Source of the DNA: CAWAHD01 sp963781785
Lineage (GTDB): Bacteria > Planctomycetota > Planctomycetia > Isosphaerales > Isosphaeraceae
DNA length: 64,000 nucleotides
Direction of reading: 5' to 3'
NCBI GenBank assembly: GCA_963781785.1
Contig: CAWAHD010000002.1
Location: 806,001 to 870,000, forward strand
Shown here: positions 55,479 to 64,000 of the stretch, piece by piece
Numbering within the stretch: the stretch's first letter is position 1
Layout: each line of letters begins with the position of its first letter
Translations under genes and position numbers: made by a program
Notes under the pieces: generated by a model
Seen by the model: only the letters and a program-made list of their open reading frames with translations
Told to the model about the DNA's origin: nothing
The model's database searches: none

Positions 55479-56162
55479 ATGAGTTTTATTCAACGCTTCC
55501 TCGAGCGTGTCTTGCGCAATAATCCGGGTCGTATGGCCCGTACCGGTTTTGACGATCTGACCCAGGACCAGCTTGACGCCCATCTTCGCCTTGGACGCTA
55601 TGGAAACTTCCTGCTGACCGACGCCGTCCGGCCTTCGATCGGCCTGGATGTGGTCCCCCGTGCGGGCTATCGGCGCGACACGTACTGCGACCCGGACAGC
55701 GGCAGCAAGATGCCCGTCCTGGCCGCTTCGGTGTCCGCGGAGAACTTGTTCGAGATCTTCATCGACCTGCTCGATCCCTTGGGAGACGTCGTCGACGTCG
55801 TCATGGAATCGAGCCATGACTCCGAGCCGGGCCTCCATACCGACCTCTACCGTGAGCACATGGATACCGTCATCTTGAAGAGCACTTTGTACGACTTCGA
55901 GCCCCTCCTCTTGCACGACGGCTGCACCGGCATGGCGGCCCTCAACCCCAATGGACCGATGGAAGTCCAGTTCGACGAGCACAAGCTGCTCTTCGTCTAC
56001 GCCCACGACCTTCAGCCTTTTGAAGACATCCTCCGCCAGTACGGCTTGAAGCGCAACGACACCCTCAAGTTCATCTCCGAGGCCGAGCATCTGCACTCGA
56101 CCGACGATGAATATCACGAGCAGTTCGAGTCCCTGCTGTACCGCATGGGGATCGATCGCTGA
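55479..56162 (+). CDS. Conserved hypothetical protein, 227 aa
   Basis: Soluble acidic protein starting MSFIQRFLERVLRNNPGRMA. The body has SIGLDVVPRAGYRRDTYCDP, LFEIFIDLLDPLGDVVDVVM, HTDLYREHMDTVILKSTLYD and an acidic end (STDDEYHEQFESLLYRMGID). GGGAG just before ATG 55479 supports the start. Its even spacing of conserved-looking Asp/Glu/Trp-free strands fits a small alpha/beta domain, and I believe it recurs in planctomycetes without known role. No motif suggests catalysis. Confidence 0.7.
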   Translation: MSFIQRFLERVLRNNPGRMARTGFDDLTQDQLDAHLRLGRYGNFLLTDAVRPSIGLDVVPRAGYRRDTYCDPDSGSKMPVLAASVSAENLFEIFIDLLDPLGDVVDVVMESSHDSEPGLHTDLYREHMDTVILKSTLYDFEPLLLHDGCTGMAALNPNGPMEVQFDEHKLLFVYAHDLQPFEDILRQYGLKRNDTLKFISEAEHLHSTDDEYHEQFESLLYRMGIDR

Positions 56163-56336
56163 GATTTGACCCGCGCGATCTGGTTTCGTACGATGGAACG
56201 TCTCGAGCCGTCATCTTCGTTCGAAATCATCGACGACGATGACGCCGGCTCGGCAGTGCGGTCGTCGCCTCTGACGACCGCCTCCGAGCGATCAAGCGGA
56301 CGAACCAGAGTGCAGCCAGGCTGGCGGGGACGGGGA

Positions 56337-57898
56337 ATGCGGTTATTCTGGGTACGCCGGATCCACGGGCTGGTCGTGGCCGGCGCGATGGTGTTGGCCG
56401 GATGCGGCAGCGATCCCGCCCCGCCCACGAACCTCGCCCCCTCGTTTTCGGAAATCTCGCTCCGGGTGGCGCGCTCGATGATCCGGCGGTCGTCTCGGGG
56501 GTGGCGTTCGAGCGCGGCGAGTGGGAAGCTTCGCGCCGGGGCAAGATCACGATCGTGCCAGAGCCGCTCAGCCTCGCGTCGGTCTCGACGGTCGACGTGC
56601 TGCTGTTCCCGGGCCAGAGGCTGGGCGACCTGATTGATCAGCGGGCGCTGGCGGTGATTCCGACCGCGGCGCTCTTGCCGCCCCTGCCGGCCGAGTCGGC
56701 CTCGGATAACCCTCAAAAGCACGACCAGGACCGTGCGTCGGCGGCGGAAAGCGACACGTTTCAGTACCTGGATTTTGCGCCGGCCTTCCGGGAGCAGGCG
56801 TCCTGTTACGGCAAGGACCGGTTCGCCTTGCCTCTGGGCGGCTCGGCGCTCGTCCTCGTTTATCGCCGCGACGCGTTCGAGAGCGAGACCAACAAAACGG
56901 CGGCGCGGCAGGCCGGGCTGGATCTCAAACCCCCCGAGACCTGGACCCAGCTCGACCGACTGGCCAGGTTTTTCCGCGACCATGATTGGAATGGAGACAA
57001 CAAACCGGGTTATGGAATTGTCGCGGCCATCGGCACCGACGCCGAGGAGATCGGCAACGCGATCTTCCTGGCCCGCTCGGCGAGCCTGGGGCAGCATCGC
57101 GATCAGTATTCGTTCTTGTTTGATTCCGAGGCACTCGAGCCGCGCATCGACTCCCCGCCCTTTGTCGAGGCGCTCGAGAAGCTGTGCGCCTGGAAGGCGG
57201 TCGGGCCGCCGGGCATGGAGCAGTTCGACGCGGCCGCCGCCCGCGAATCGTTTCGCACCGGCAAGGTGGCCATGCTGATCGACCGCGCCGAGCGAGCCGC
57301 GACCTGGTCGTTCGGCAAGCCGCTGGGCGTCGCAGCCTTGCCCGGCTCCGAACGCGTCTACGAGCCGACCCGCAAGGAATGGAAACCGGCGGCGCCGCGG
57401 AACAGGCCTAGCTTTCTGCCCCGAGGCGGGGGCTGGCTGATCGGGATCAGCAGCAAGCTCTCGGGCAAGCCGCTCGAGGCCGCGCTCGATTTCGTCAAGT
57501 ATCTCGCCAGCCCGGAGAACCTGGGCCGGATCCGCGCCGATCGGACGTTTCCCGTACTGCCGGTCCGCACCAGCCAGATGCTCGCGGGCTTGCCCGATCC
57601 GACCTCTGCTCCCGACGTCGACTCCCGGCTCTGGTCGGTGGCCGTGGAAGAGACCCTGCTCGCCGAGCGGGTTGTCACGGGGCTGCGGATTCACGGGGCC
57701 GACCTTTATCTGAGCGAGCTTGCGAGGAAGCGCGTGGCTGCCGCCCTGGGCGAGCCGCCGCAACAGGCGCTCGAGGCTGTCGCCAGGAAGTGGGCCGAGC
57801 AAACCGCGACCCTCGGTGCGAAACGACAGCTCTGGCATTATCGGCGCAGCCTGATCAAACTGGTCACGCCTCCGGACCCGCCGGAACCCGGCAAATGA
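56337..57898 (+). CDS. Extracellular solute-binding lipoprotein, one frameshift
   Basis: A lipoprotein with leader RRIHGLVVAGAMVLAGCGSD (lipobox Cys), followed by a family-1-like ABC solute-binding fold: after a shift near 56425 (CGSDPAPP to PRPLVFGNLAPGG, where CCC would read CCCC), VSTVDVLLFPGQRLGDLIDQ, DFAPAFREQASCYGKDRFAL, LGGSALVLVYRRDAFE, PETWTQLDRLARFFRDHD, and GGGWLIGISSKLSGKPLEAA, ending in a basic tail. It would bind a carbohydrate or oligosaccharide for an ABC importer; no permease or ATPase is adjacent. Start ATG 56337 is preceded by GGGGA. Confidence 0.8.
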
Positions 57899-57974
57899 TC
57901 GGGATCCCTCGCGCGGACGCAACCGTCGCGGCCGTACGGGATCTTGCCGCCAACCCCGCAACAAGGGCGCAGAC

Positions 57975-58580
57975 GTGGATGACTCCCAGGAGCCGATGCC
58001 GGCCTTCAGCGGCGACATCGAGACCGACGTCAAGGAACTCATGGGCCTGTTCGACCTGCCCGCCTTCGCCCGCCGCGGTCAGGACCTCGAGCTCACGGTG
58101 CGGCGACTGCACACACGGTGCAGCACGGCCCGGAGCCAGCTTCTGGACATGGTTCACCTGCGGCTGCGCCAGTGGTCCGGCGCGGCCAACGGGCCCGATG
58201 ATTTCGCGGGAGTCTTCACCGCCTCGATCGAGCCCCTGTGGCCGCTGTCGCAAGCCGGGCCGCCGCAATGGGCCGGCTCCAGAGCCCCGATCCGCCGGCG
58301 GCAGGCCATCGCCGGCGACCTGGTCGCCGCCGTGGCCCGGTTCAATCGCCGCTGGCTGAAATTCCTCGACCGCCTGAACCTCGAGCCGGCAAACCTCGTG
58401 ATCGAACAGTACAATCGCTATTACGTCCTCGAAAAAGAATGCGTCATGGGCTCGCCTCGACTGGCGGCCCGGCACTTCTCTCCCGTTCCTCTGTTCACCC
58501 GGACGATGCTCCTGGAACATCATCCCACTCTGCCCTTGCCCGAGCTCTTCGACCGAACGGCCGGGCTCGACCACACGTGA
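57975..58580 (+). CDS. Conserved hypothetical protein, 201 aa
   Basis: Soluble helical protein from GTG 57975: VDDSQEPMPAFSGDIETDVK, then ELMGLFDLPAFARRGQDLEL and VRRLHTRCSTARSQLLDMVH, LRLRQWSGAANGPDDF, RRWLKFLDRLNLEPANLVIE, QYNRYYVLEKECVMGS. The regular heptad-like Leu/Arg spacing suggests a helical bundle. I recall similar planctomycete proteins without assigned function. It follows the lipoprotein by 76 nt and may share its transcript. An internal ATG at 57996 is an alternative start. Confidence 0.65.
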   Translation: MDDSQEPMPAFSGDIETDVKELMGLFDLPAFARRGQDLELTVRRLHTRCSTARSQLLDMVHLRLRQWSGAANGPDDFAGVFTASIEPLWPLSQAGPPQWAGSRAPIRRRQAIAGDLVAAVARFNRRWLKFLDRLNLEPANLVIEQYNRYYVLEKECVMGSPRLAARHFSPVPLFTRTMLLEHHPTLPLPELFDRTAGLDHT

Positions 58581-58668
58581 CTCGCACTCCAATCAGGGAA
58601 GCCGTCGAAGGAAGGAAAATGATGGGCGATTCTGAGACTTCTCGCTTAACACCACCACCCTGCGAATC

Positions 58669-59005
58669 GAGTAACTCGCCGCAAGGGACCGTGGCCTGCG
58701 TGAGAGCCGTGGCGCCGCCAGACACTGGCTCCGTCTCCCTCAGGGAGAGGGCTGGGGTGAGGGTGAGAGCCGCGGCGCCGCCAGACAATGACTCCCTGTC
58801 CCTCAGGGAGACGGCCGGGGTGAGGATGAGAGCCGCGGCGCCGCCAGAAACTAGCTCCCTCTCCCTCTGGGAGAGGGCTGGGGTGAGGGTCCGGTTCATC
58901 AAGTTGAGCGAGGATGCGCCATCGGGCGATTCAACTTGCGAAGGCTCGCCGTGGCGCTGGCCCCTCACCCCAGCCCTCTCCCCAGGGAGAGGGAGCCAGA
59001 CACAA
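58669..59005. repeat. Composite repeat element, copy 1
   Basis: Three tandem 63-bp units at 58701, 58764 and 58827 share GAGAGCCG.GGCGCCGCCAGA and end in GGGAGAGGGCTGGGGTGAGG. A downstream part (from 58890) contains GAGCGAGGATGCGCCATCGG and the inverted arm CCCTCACCCCAGCCCTCTCC. The same order recurs at 62935-63215. The facing GGGAGAGGG/CCCTCTCCC arms could fold into one large hairpin. Confidence 0.85.
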
Positions 59006-60592
59006 TCGATCGGCCGTCGGCGTATTCGCGACTGTCCGCGCTCTGGGCCTCGCCCTGCTGGCCTTGGCTGGCGTCATTCCGGCTTCCCGCGGCGCCCTTG
59101 CGGCGCCGCGTGTCCGAGCCGAAAACGCGGCCTCCCTCGATGCCCCGGCCACCGGGCTCGCCTTCGAGATTACGTGCCTCCTTCCGTGCACACCCAGCCG
59201 TTCACGGCGCGCGTCTACGTGCTGCTCGGCAGCGACCAGACCGGGATCCAGCCGCGCAACGGGCCGGACTGGTTCCAGCCCCAGCCGTTCTTCGCCGTCG
59301 ACGTCGAAAACTGGAAGCCCGGCGATCCGGTCCATGTCGACGCCAGGGCCGACGGCTTCCCCGGTTCCCTCGACGAGCTGAAGGCCGGCAAGTACGCCAT
59401 CCAGGCCGTCGTCCGGCTTAATCGCGACACGCATCGGATCGGCGACGGCGCAGGAAACCTCTTTGGACCGGTCGTTCGTGCCGCTCTTGATCCCACCAAG
59501 GGAGGTATGGTCGCACTCACGGTCGATCATGTCGTTCCTTCGCGCAAATTCCCCGAGACCGATCGGATCAAGCTGGTCGAAATCGACAGCCCGATGCTCT
59601 CGGCCTTTTTTCACCGCCCGATCAAGCACCGGGCCGCTGTGATCTTGCCCAGGCCGGTGAACTTCGGCGACGGAACCAGAAAGGTACCGACTCTGTACAT
59701 CATCCCCGGGTTCGGCGGCGATCACTTCATGGCCTCGCGGATGGCGAGCAGCTCGCGCGGGAATTATGGCGATGATTTCATCCGGGTCGTCCTTGATCCC
59801 GACTGCGGAACGGGTCACCACGTGTTCGCCGACAGTGCGACCAACGGCCCGAGAGGAAAGGCGCTCATGGAGGAGCTCATCCCGTACATCGAACGCACCT
59901 ATCCCGCGATTGCCCAGCCGAAGGCTCGGCTCTTGAACGGCCATTCCTCGGGCGGATGGAGCAGCCTGTGGCTCCAGGTGACGTATCCCGATTTTTTCGG
60001 CGGCACCTGGTCAACCAGCCCCGACCCGGTCGATTTTCGGGATTTTCAGCAGATCAACCTCTACGCTCCGGGCGAGAATATGTACAAAGACCGCGAGGGA
60101 CACCGCCGGCCGATCGCCCGGATGGGACGCACTCCCGCGCTCTACTACGACCGGTTCTCGAAGATGGATGACGTCATCGGGTGGGGAAGCCAGCTCGGCT
60201 CGTTCGAGGCTGTGTTCAGCCCGATCGATCAGAGCGGCCGTCCCAGGAAGCTCTGGAACCGAGCGACCGGCGCGGTCGACGCCGAGGTCGCCAAGGCCTG
60301 GGAAGCTTATGACATTCGATTGGTACTCGAGCGAAACTGGCCGGCCTTGGCCCCGAAGCTCAAGGGCAAGATCCACGTGATCACCGGCGGGATCGACACC
60401 TTCTACCTGGAAGGCGCGGTCGGGCTGCTCAAGGAGTCGCTCGCAAAGCTCGGCAGCGACGCGATCGTCGAGATCGTGCCGGGCAAAGACCACGGCAGCG
60501 TGCTCACTTCCGAGATCGCGCGACGGCTTGACCGGGAAATGCATGAGGCCGCCGGCATCCCGCTGCCAACCACGCCGCCGGCCGCCAACTAA
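58914..60592 (+). CDS. Secreted esterase-like alpha/beta hydrolase, frameshift and repeat-derived start
   Basis: The exported hydrolase has its hydrophobic leader VRALGLALLALAGVIPASRG encoded after the repeat, but no ATG, GTG or TTG lies between repeat and leader, so the only in-frame start is ATG 58914 inside the repeat. A shift near 59168 (GG to G; FEIT to VPPSVHTQPFTARVYV) joins the leader to the body. The body has KVPTLYIIPGFGGDHFM, DPDCGTGHHVFADSATNGP, and the nucleophile LLNGHSSGGWSSLWLQVTYP (GxSxG), with VPGKDHGSVL supplying the His. It resembles enterochelin-esterase/putative-esterase proteins. Activity on an external ester is inferred. Confidence 0.72.
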
Positions 60593-60640
60593 CTGATTCG
60601 AGAGACCGGGCCAACCCCCCGGCGCTCGCGGAGCATCCCC

Positions 60641-61510
60641 ATGCCCGTCCTCGATCGCGAGGAATACATCGAGCAGGTCTACTTCTTTCGGACCGTCCGC
60701 GAGCGTCTGATCGACGGTCTCCCCTCCCAGGAAATCCTGGCTCGGATCGGCGAGGAGCTGCTGTCGACAACCAAGCTGCCGCTGGCTGTCTCATTCCTGC
60801 ACATCGAGATGAGAGGCTCGGGCCAGATGGGCCCGGCGATGGAGCGGATCAGCCACTATTTCACCCTGTTCCAGGCACACGTCGTGTCGCAGGCAGAGAA
60901 CGACACCAGCCGCTTCCCCATGGAACAGGCCCTGCTCGTGCTCGAGCGTGAAGCGCGGTTCAAGTCCGAGTCGCCCATGTTGCCGGCCCTGTTCGTGTTC
61001 CAGTTCGAGGCGCTGTCGCGCAACCGCCTCGGATACAACAAGGGACTGGCCGCGATGGCGGCCGACCCGTTCTACACCGACGAGTGGATGGACTACATCC
61101 TCACGCTGCGCACCCGGCTCGGGGACGTCGATTTCGCCGACCTGATCTACGTGCGGTCCGAGCAATTTGTCAAGGAGCGGCGGCGGTTGAACCCCGACTT
61201 CGTCGCCAAGTTTCCGACCCTGTTCGGCGAAAAGGAAGGGAAGATCGCCCGCGCCAACCGCGGCCGCGACCCCATGTACCTCTTTGCCGCCCTCCAGCGC
61301 CAGCTCGGCTACCCCGAAGTCCCCCGCACCCGCCGGCCCGACGAGCTCGAGGCCCGCGTGCTCTTCCTCGAGCAGCGCATGGCCCAGCTCGAAAACCGCC
61401 TCAAGGTCGCCGAGAGCGACATGCAGCACGACGCCGACCTGGCCCAGGTGCTCGTCAAGCCCGAAGACACCGCCGGCGTGCCCAAGGGCTGGGGCAAGAA
61501 GGCGGAATAG
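60641..61510 (+). CDS. Conserved coiled-coil hypothetical protein, 289 aa
   Basis: N-terminal globular domain (MPVLDREEYIEQVYFFRTVR, LPLAVSFLHIEMRGSGQMGP, PMLPALFVFQFEALSRNRLG) followed by a C-terminal coiled coil (LEARVLFLEQRMAQLENRLK, about residues 235-265) and an acidic end. The globular part is conserved-looking across planctomycetes as far as I recall, without a known function. The coiled coil suggests oligomerisation. It follows the esterase by 48 nt. ATG 60641 at the sequence CCCCATGCCC lacks a strong ribosome site. Confidence 0.7.
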   Translation: MPVLDREEYIEQVYFFRTVRERLIDGLPSQEILARIGEELLSTTKLPLAVSFLHIEMRGSGQMGPAMERISHYFTLFQAHVVSQAENDTSRFPMEQALLVLEREARFKSESPMLPALFVFQFEALSRNRLGYNKGLAAMAADPFYTDEWMDYILTLRTRLGDVDFADLIYVRSEQFVKERRRLNPDFVAKFPTLFGEKEGKIARANRGRDPMYLFAALQRQLGYPEVPRTRRPDELEARVLFLEQRMAQLENRLKVAESDMQHDADLAQVLVKPEDTAGVPKGWGKKAE

Positions 61511-61561
61511 CCCGGACAGCCTCATTGTTTATTGAACTGTTTGGTCAAGGCGAATCCTGCA

Positions 61562-62791
61562 ATGAAATCGACAGCCTCGCGGTATTTGTTCAGTCTGGTC
61601 GTTGCCACGGGGGCCTGCGCCCTCGTTCCCGGTGCCCGATGCCAGGAAATCGACCGCGTCGTGATCGACGCCGACTTCCCGGGCGCCTACCAGGTCGAAG
61701 TCGCCGACGTGAACGGCGACCACAAGCCCGACGTGATCGCCGTGGGTGGCAGCACCTGTGCCTGGTACGAGAACCCGACGTGGCAAAAGCGCATCGTCTC
61801 CGGTCCCAAGGAGACGCCCGGGATCATCTCGAGCGCCACCGCCGACATCGACGGAGACGGCAAGGCCGAGATCGCAATCGCATTCGAGTTTGCGATGAAC
61901 GCGCCGGCCCAAGGCCAGCTCACATTGGCTGTGCAAACAGGCGGAATCGAAGATCCCTGGAGACTGGTGCCGATTGCGGCCGTTGGCAGCATCCACCGCC
62001 TGCGGTGGGGCGACGTCGACGGCGACAAGCGGCCCGACCTGGTGGTCGCGTCGATTTTCGGTCCCAAGGCCAGGCCGCCGGCCTATACCGATCCGGCACA
62101 GCTCGGCATTTTTCGCAACCTGGATTGGCGCGGAGGGGCCCCGCCGAAGATCGAGAGGATCACCTATCTGCACGTCATGCACGCCATTGACGTGGTCGAC
62201 CTCTTCCGGAACGGCCGTTCCTGGATCCTGACCGCCAGCGACGAGGGGACCACCCGCATCGGCTTGGAAACACAGGCCGTCGCCGGCAGGGAACGATTCT
62301 GGCAGCCCAGCGGCATGACGGTACCGGATCAAGCCGCTGTTGCCTCGAAGCGGGGAGCGAGTGAAGTCCACATCGGCCGCATGGCCGACGGGCGCTGTCT
62401 CCTGGCCACACTCGAGCCCTGGCATGGAAACCGCGTGGCAGTCTACCTGGCTCCGCTAGTTGACTCGCCGGGGATCGGCCCGTCGCTCGGCCCGTTCGGC
62501 CCGCGAACCGTGCTCGACGACACCCTGGCTGACGGACATGCTCTCTGGGTGGCCGATATCGATCGTGACGGCGACGACGAGGTCTTCGCCGGCCATCGCG
62601 GCAAAGACCATCGTGTGTCGATGTATGATTTCGATCACGCCACCAAGACCTGGAAGCGCACGGTCCTCGATCGCGACATCGCCGCGCAGGACCTCCGGGG
62701 CGGCGACCTGGACGGCGACGGTACGCCCGACATCGTCGCCGTCGGCGGCAGCACCAAGAACGTCGTCTGGTACCGTCGACGGAAAGGATGA
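61562..62791 (+). CDS. Secreted FG-GAP/VCBS repeat protein
   Basis: A 409-residue exported protein with leader YLFSLVVATGACALVPGARC. Calcium-type FG-GAP loops recur: VADVNGDHKPDVIAVGG, TADIDGDGKAEIAIAF, GDVDGDKRPDLVVAS, VADIDRDGDDEVFAGH and GDLDGDGTPDIVAVGG. These blades form a beta-propeller, found in planctomycete proteins that accompany sugar-active or dehydrogenase enzymes. No catalytic residue is seen; it may bind a ligand at the surface. ATG 61562 is chosen because the hydrophobic leader starts there; an in-frame start at 61532 adds ten residues. Confidence 0.82.
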   Translation: MKSTASRYLFSLVVATGACALVPGARCQEIDRVVIDADFPGAYQVEVADVNGDHKPDVIAVGGSTCAWYENPTWQKRIVSGPKETPGIISSATADIDGDGKAEIAIAFEFAMNAPAQGQLTLAVQTGGIEDPWRLVPIAAVGSIHRLRWGDVDGDKRPDLVVASIFGPKARPPAYTDPAQLGIFRNLDWRGGAPPKIERITYLHVMHAIDVVDLFRNGRSWILTASDEGTTRIGLETQAVAGRERFWQPSGMTVPDQAAVASKRGASEVHIGRMADGRCLLATLEPWHGNRVAVYLAPLVDSPGIGPSLGPFGPRTVLDDTLADGHALWVADIDRDGDDEVFAGHRGKDHRVSMYDFDHATKTWKRTVLDRDIAAQDLRGGDLDGDGTPDIVAVGGSTKNVVWYRRRKG

Positions 62792-62934
62792 AGGATGAAG
62801 GATGAAACAAAGCTGTCGCGGCGATGCGAGCTCGTCGCGCCGGGACCAGCCCCCGCGCCCTCCCAGAGGGAGGGGTTTTCGTCACCAATATCTCCCTCTC
62901 CCTCTGGGAGAGGGCTGGGGTGAGGGGTCGATTG

Positions 62935-63215
62935 GAGCAACAACGCCGCTCGAATCGAATGGCTCGCCGCAAGAGACCGTGGCCTTCTTGAGAGCCGTGG
63001 CGCCGCCGGATACTGGCACCCTCTCCCTCTGGGAGAGGGCTGGGGTGAGGGTCCGGATGACCAGGTGGAGCGAGGATGCGCATCGGGCAATTCAACTCGA
63101 GAAGGCTCACGGTGGGGCTCGCCTCTCACCCCAGCCCTCCCGCCTTGGGAAGGCTGTCGGTGGCGCTGGCCCCTCACCCCAGCCCTCTCCCCAAGGAGAG
63201 GGAGCCAGAGTAATC
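62935..63215. repeat. Composite repeat element, copy 2
   Basis: Shares with copy 1 the order CTCGCCGCAAGAGACCGTGG, GAGAGCCGTGGCGCCGCC, CTCTGGGAGAGGGCTGGGG, GAGCGAGGATGCGCATCGGG and the inverted arm CCCTCACCCCAGCCCTCTCC. It lacks the threefold 63-bp expansion. The rest of the 662-nt gap 62792-63453 holds a further GGGAGAGGG arm near 62900, the hairpin at 63296 and nothing coding. Confidence 0.82.
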
Positions 63216-63295
63216 CATTGGCCGACGGAGTGTTGTGGCGGCGCCGATGGCCCGCTCGCACCTGTCACGAAAACTTCACCCTCTTAGGGCCCCCA

Positions 63296-63316
63296 CCCCC
63301 CCCTTCGCAAGCGGGG
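63296..63316. repeat. GC hairpin related to that at 26001
   Basis: A run of C, TTCGCAA, then GCGGGGG, a slightly imperfect version of the 26001-26021 hairpin with the same TTCGCAA core. It precedes the last gene of the window. Confidence 0.6.
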
Positions 63317-63453
63317 GAAAGAGACCTTGAAGAATACAAGAAGTTCCTTCGTGAGGGGTGGCTTCCAACAAAGGTCGCCGGTACGCTGATGAAACGGAAT
63401 GCGCACCGAGCGAGTCATTTGTCGAGCTTGAAAACCACCGAAAGGAATGAGGT

Positions 63454-64000
63454 ATGGCCCGGCGAACCTGTGAGATCACCTTGTTGCTCGCCCTGGCACC
63501 CTGCACCGGAATGCTCGGCGCCGCTCTTGCCCAGGAGAAGCCTCCGGCGGAGGCGAAGTCTCAGACGCCTCGCACCAAGGCCGCCGAACACGCGACCGAA
63601 GCCGAGGAAGGGGCAGCGACCGGGGAGAAGCTCGCCCTTTCCCAGCAAGTGATCTGGCCGGGCATGACGCGCGCGGGCACCGTCGTCCTTCCCAACGGCT
63701 GGTCGATCAAGCCGGCGGGAGGACAGTTCCGCCTCGGAGACATGCCCGTGCAGATCGCCGTCCACCCCAGCGAGCCTGTTCTGGCCATTCTCCACGCGGG
63801 TTACGGCGAGCACGAAATCGTGACAGTCCGCGCGTCCACCGGCAAGATCATCGGCCGCGTCTCGCTTCCCGCCAGCTTCAGCGGACTCGCCTGGTCGAAG
63901 GACGGCAAACGGCTGTTCGCCGGCGGCGGCTTCGACGACAAGATCTACCGCTTCGATTGCTCCGACGGACTGCTTTCGAAAAAGCTTGTCTTCTCCTACC
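63454..64000 (+). CDS. Secreted beta-propeller protein (3' end beyond window)
   Basis: Exported protein with leader ITLLLALAPCTGMLGAALAQ, an Ala/Glu-rich linker, and a propeller start: VIWPGMTRAGTVVLPNGWSI, VQIAVHPSEPVLAILHAGYG, STGKIIGRVSLPASFSGLAW and SKDGKRLFAGGGFDDKIYRF. The blade pattern is YncE/WD40-like. Many planctomycete proteins with this N-terminus continue into an alkaline-phosphatase or phosphoesterase domain; that part would lie outside the window, so the activity cannot be confirmed. AAGGAATGAGGT precedes ATG 63454. Confidence 0.75.
   Translation, partial: MARRTCEITLLLALAPCTGMLGAALAQEKPPAEAKSQTPRTKAAEHATEAEEGAATGEKLALSQQVIWPGMTRAGTVVLPNGWSIKPAGGQFRLGDMPVQIAVHPSEPVLAILHAGYGEHEIVTVRASTGKIIGRVSLPASFSGLAWSKDGKRLFAGGGFDDKIYRFDCSDGLLSKKLVFSY

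Noticed and set aside
56114..58042. 642-codon minus-strand frame
   Set aside because: Shadow of the solute-binding lipoprotein.
58701..58889. CRISPR array or repeat protein
   Set aside because: The 63-bp units are contiguous and diverged, with no spacers; the open frame is a by-product of the unit length.

Overview
This window looks like part of a planctomycete chromosome, most like the Isosphaeraceae and relatives. The GC content is high. It carries hallmark planctomycete families: a giant secreted PVC-type haem-binding protein, a DUF1549/DUF1553 cytochrome-associated protein next to a TAT-exported DUF1501 protein, a second DUF1501 protein, a ThuA-like protein, a secreted protein with an LEPR-like 'ALERR' N-terminus, FG-GAP/beta-propeller secreted proteins and several lineage-restricted hypotheticals. 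No rRNA, tRNA or CRISPR array was seen. Only two informational genes were recognised: serS and a glutamyl-Q tRNA(Asp) synthetase.

Layout. 0-3.2 kb: a minus-strand run of an EamA permease, a glycosyltransferase and a D-2-hydroxyacid dehydrogenase that runs off the left edge. 3.5-6.3 kb: small conserved proteins and a DUF2252 gene. 6.5-12.6 kb: a 1654-residue SGNH/PVC-propeller/HEAT/discoidin/cupredoxin/cytochrome c protein followed by a ThuA-like protein. 12.6-22.6 kb: membrane proteins, a lipase-like lipoprotein, a beta-barrel-like protein, the DUF1549-DUF1501 pair and a zinc-ribbon/HEAT protein. 22.8-28.2 kb: a PutA-type proline dehydrogenase/P5C dehydrogenase and a serine beta-lactamase-like/DUF4185 fusion. 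28.2-33.0 kb: an accessory-looking island with a RelE/Phd-type toxin-antitoxin pair, a DUF4288 protein, a 534-residue protein of a multi-copy unknown family and decayed fragments. 33.0-41.3 kb: MFS and amino-acid permeases, a DUF5009-like membrane acyltransferase, the LEPR-like protein, a DUF1501 protein and a retropepsin-like protein. 41.5-44.8 kb: three consecutive enzymes of trans-4-hydroxy-L-proline breakdown. 45-53 kb: two HExxH metalloproteases flanking gluQRS, a BlaI-type repressor, an integral membrane protein, mgtE and serS. 53.3-64 kb: an M20 dipeptidase, a solute-binding lipoprotein, an esterase, several conserved hypotheticals, an FG-GAP protein and the start of a secreted beta-propeller protein.

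Functionally, the hydroxyproline cluster and PutA together suggest use of proline and hydroxyproline (collagen- or plant-wall-derived peptides), fed by the permeases and peptidases around them.

The most pervasive oddity is about 20 apparent single-base frameshifts in otherwise well-conserved genes, one of them in the essential serS. Many lie in short G or C runs. This points to consensus errors in the assembly more than to gene decay, so broken genes are annotated here as one feature each, with the shift position given. Repeats are the other theme: hexanucleotide GACTAA-type arrays in both orientations, 38-bp palindromic tandem units, a composite repeat present twice about 4 kb apart, and several strong hairpins.
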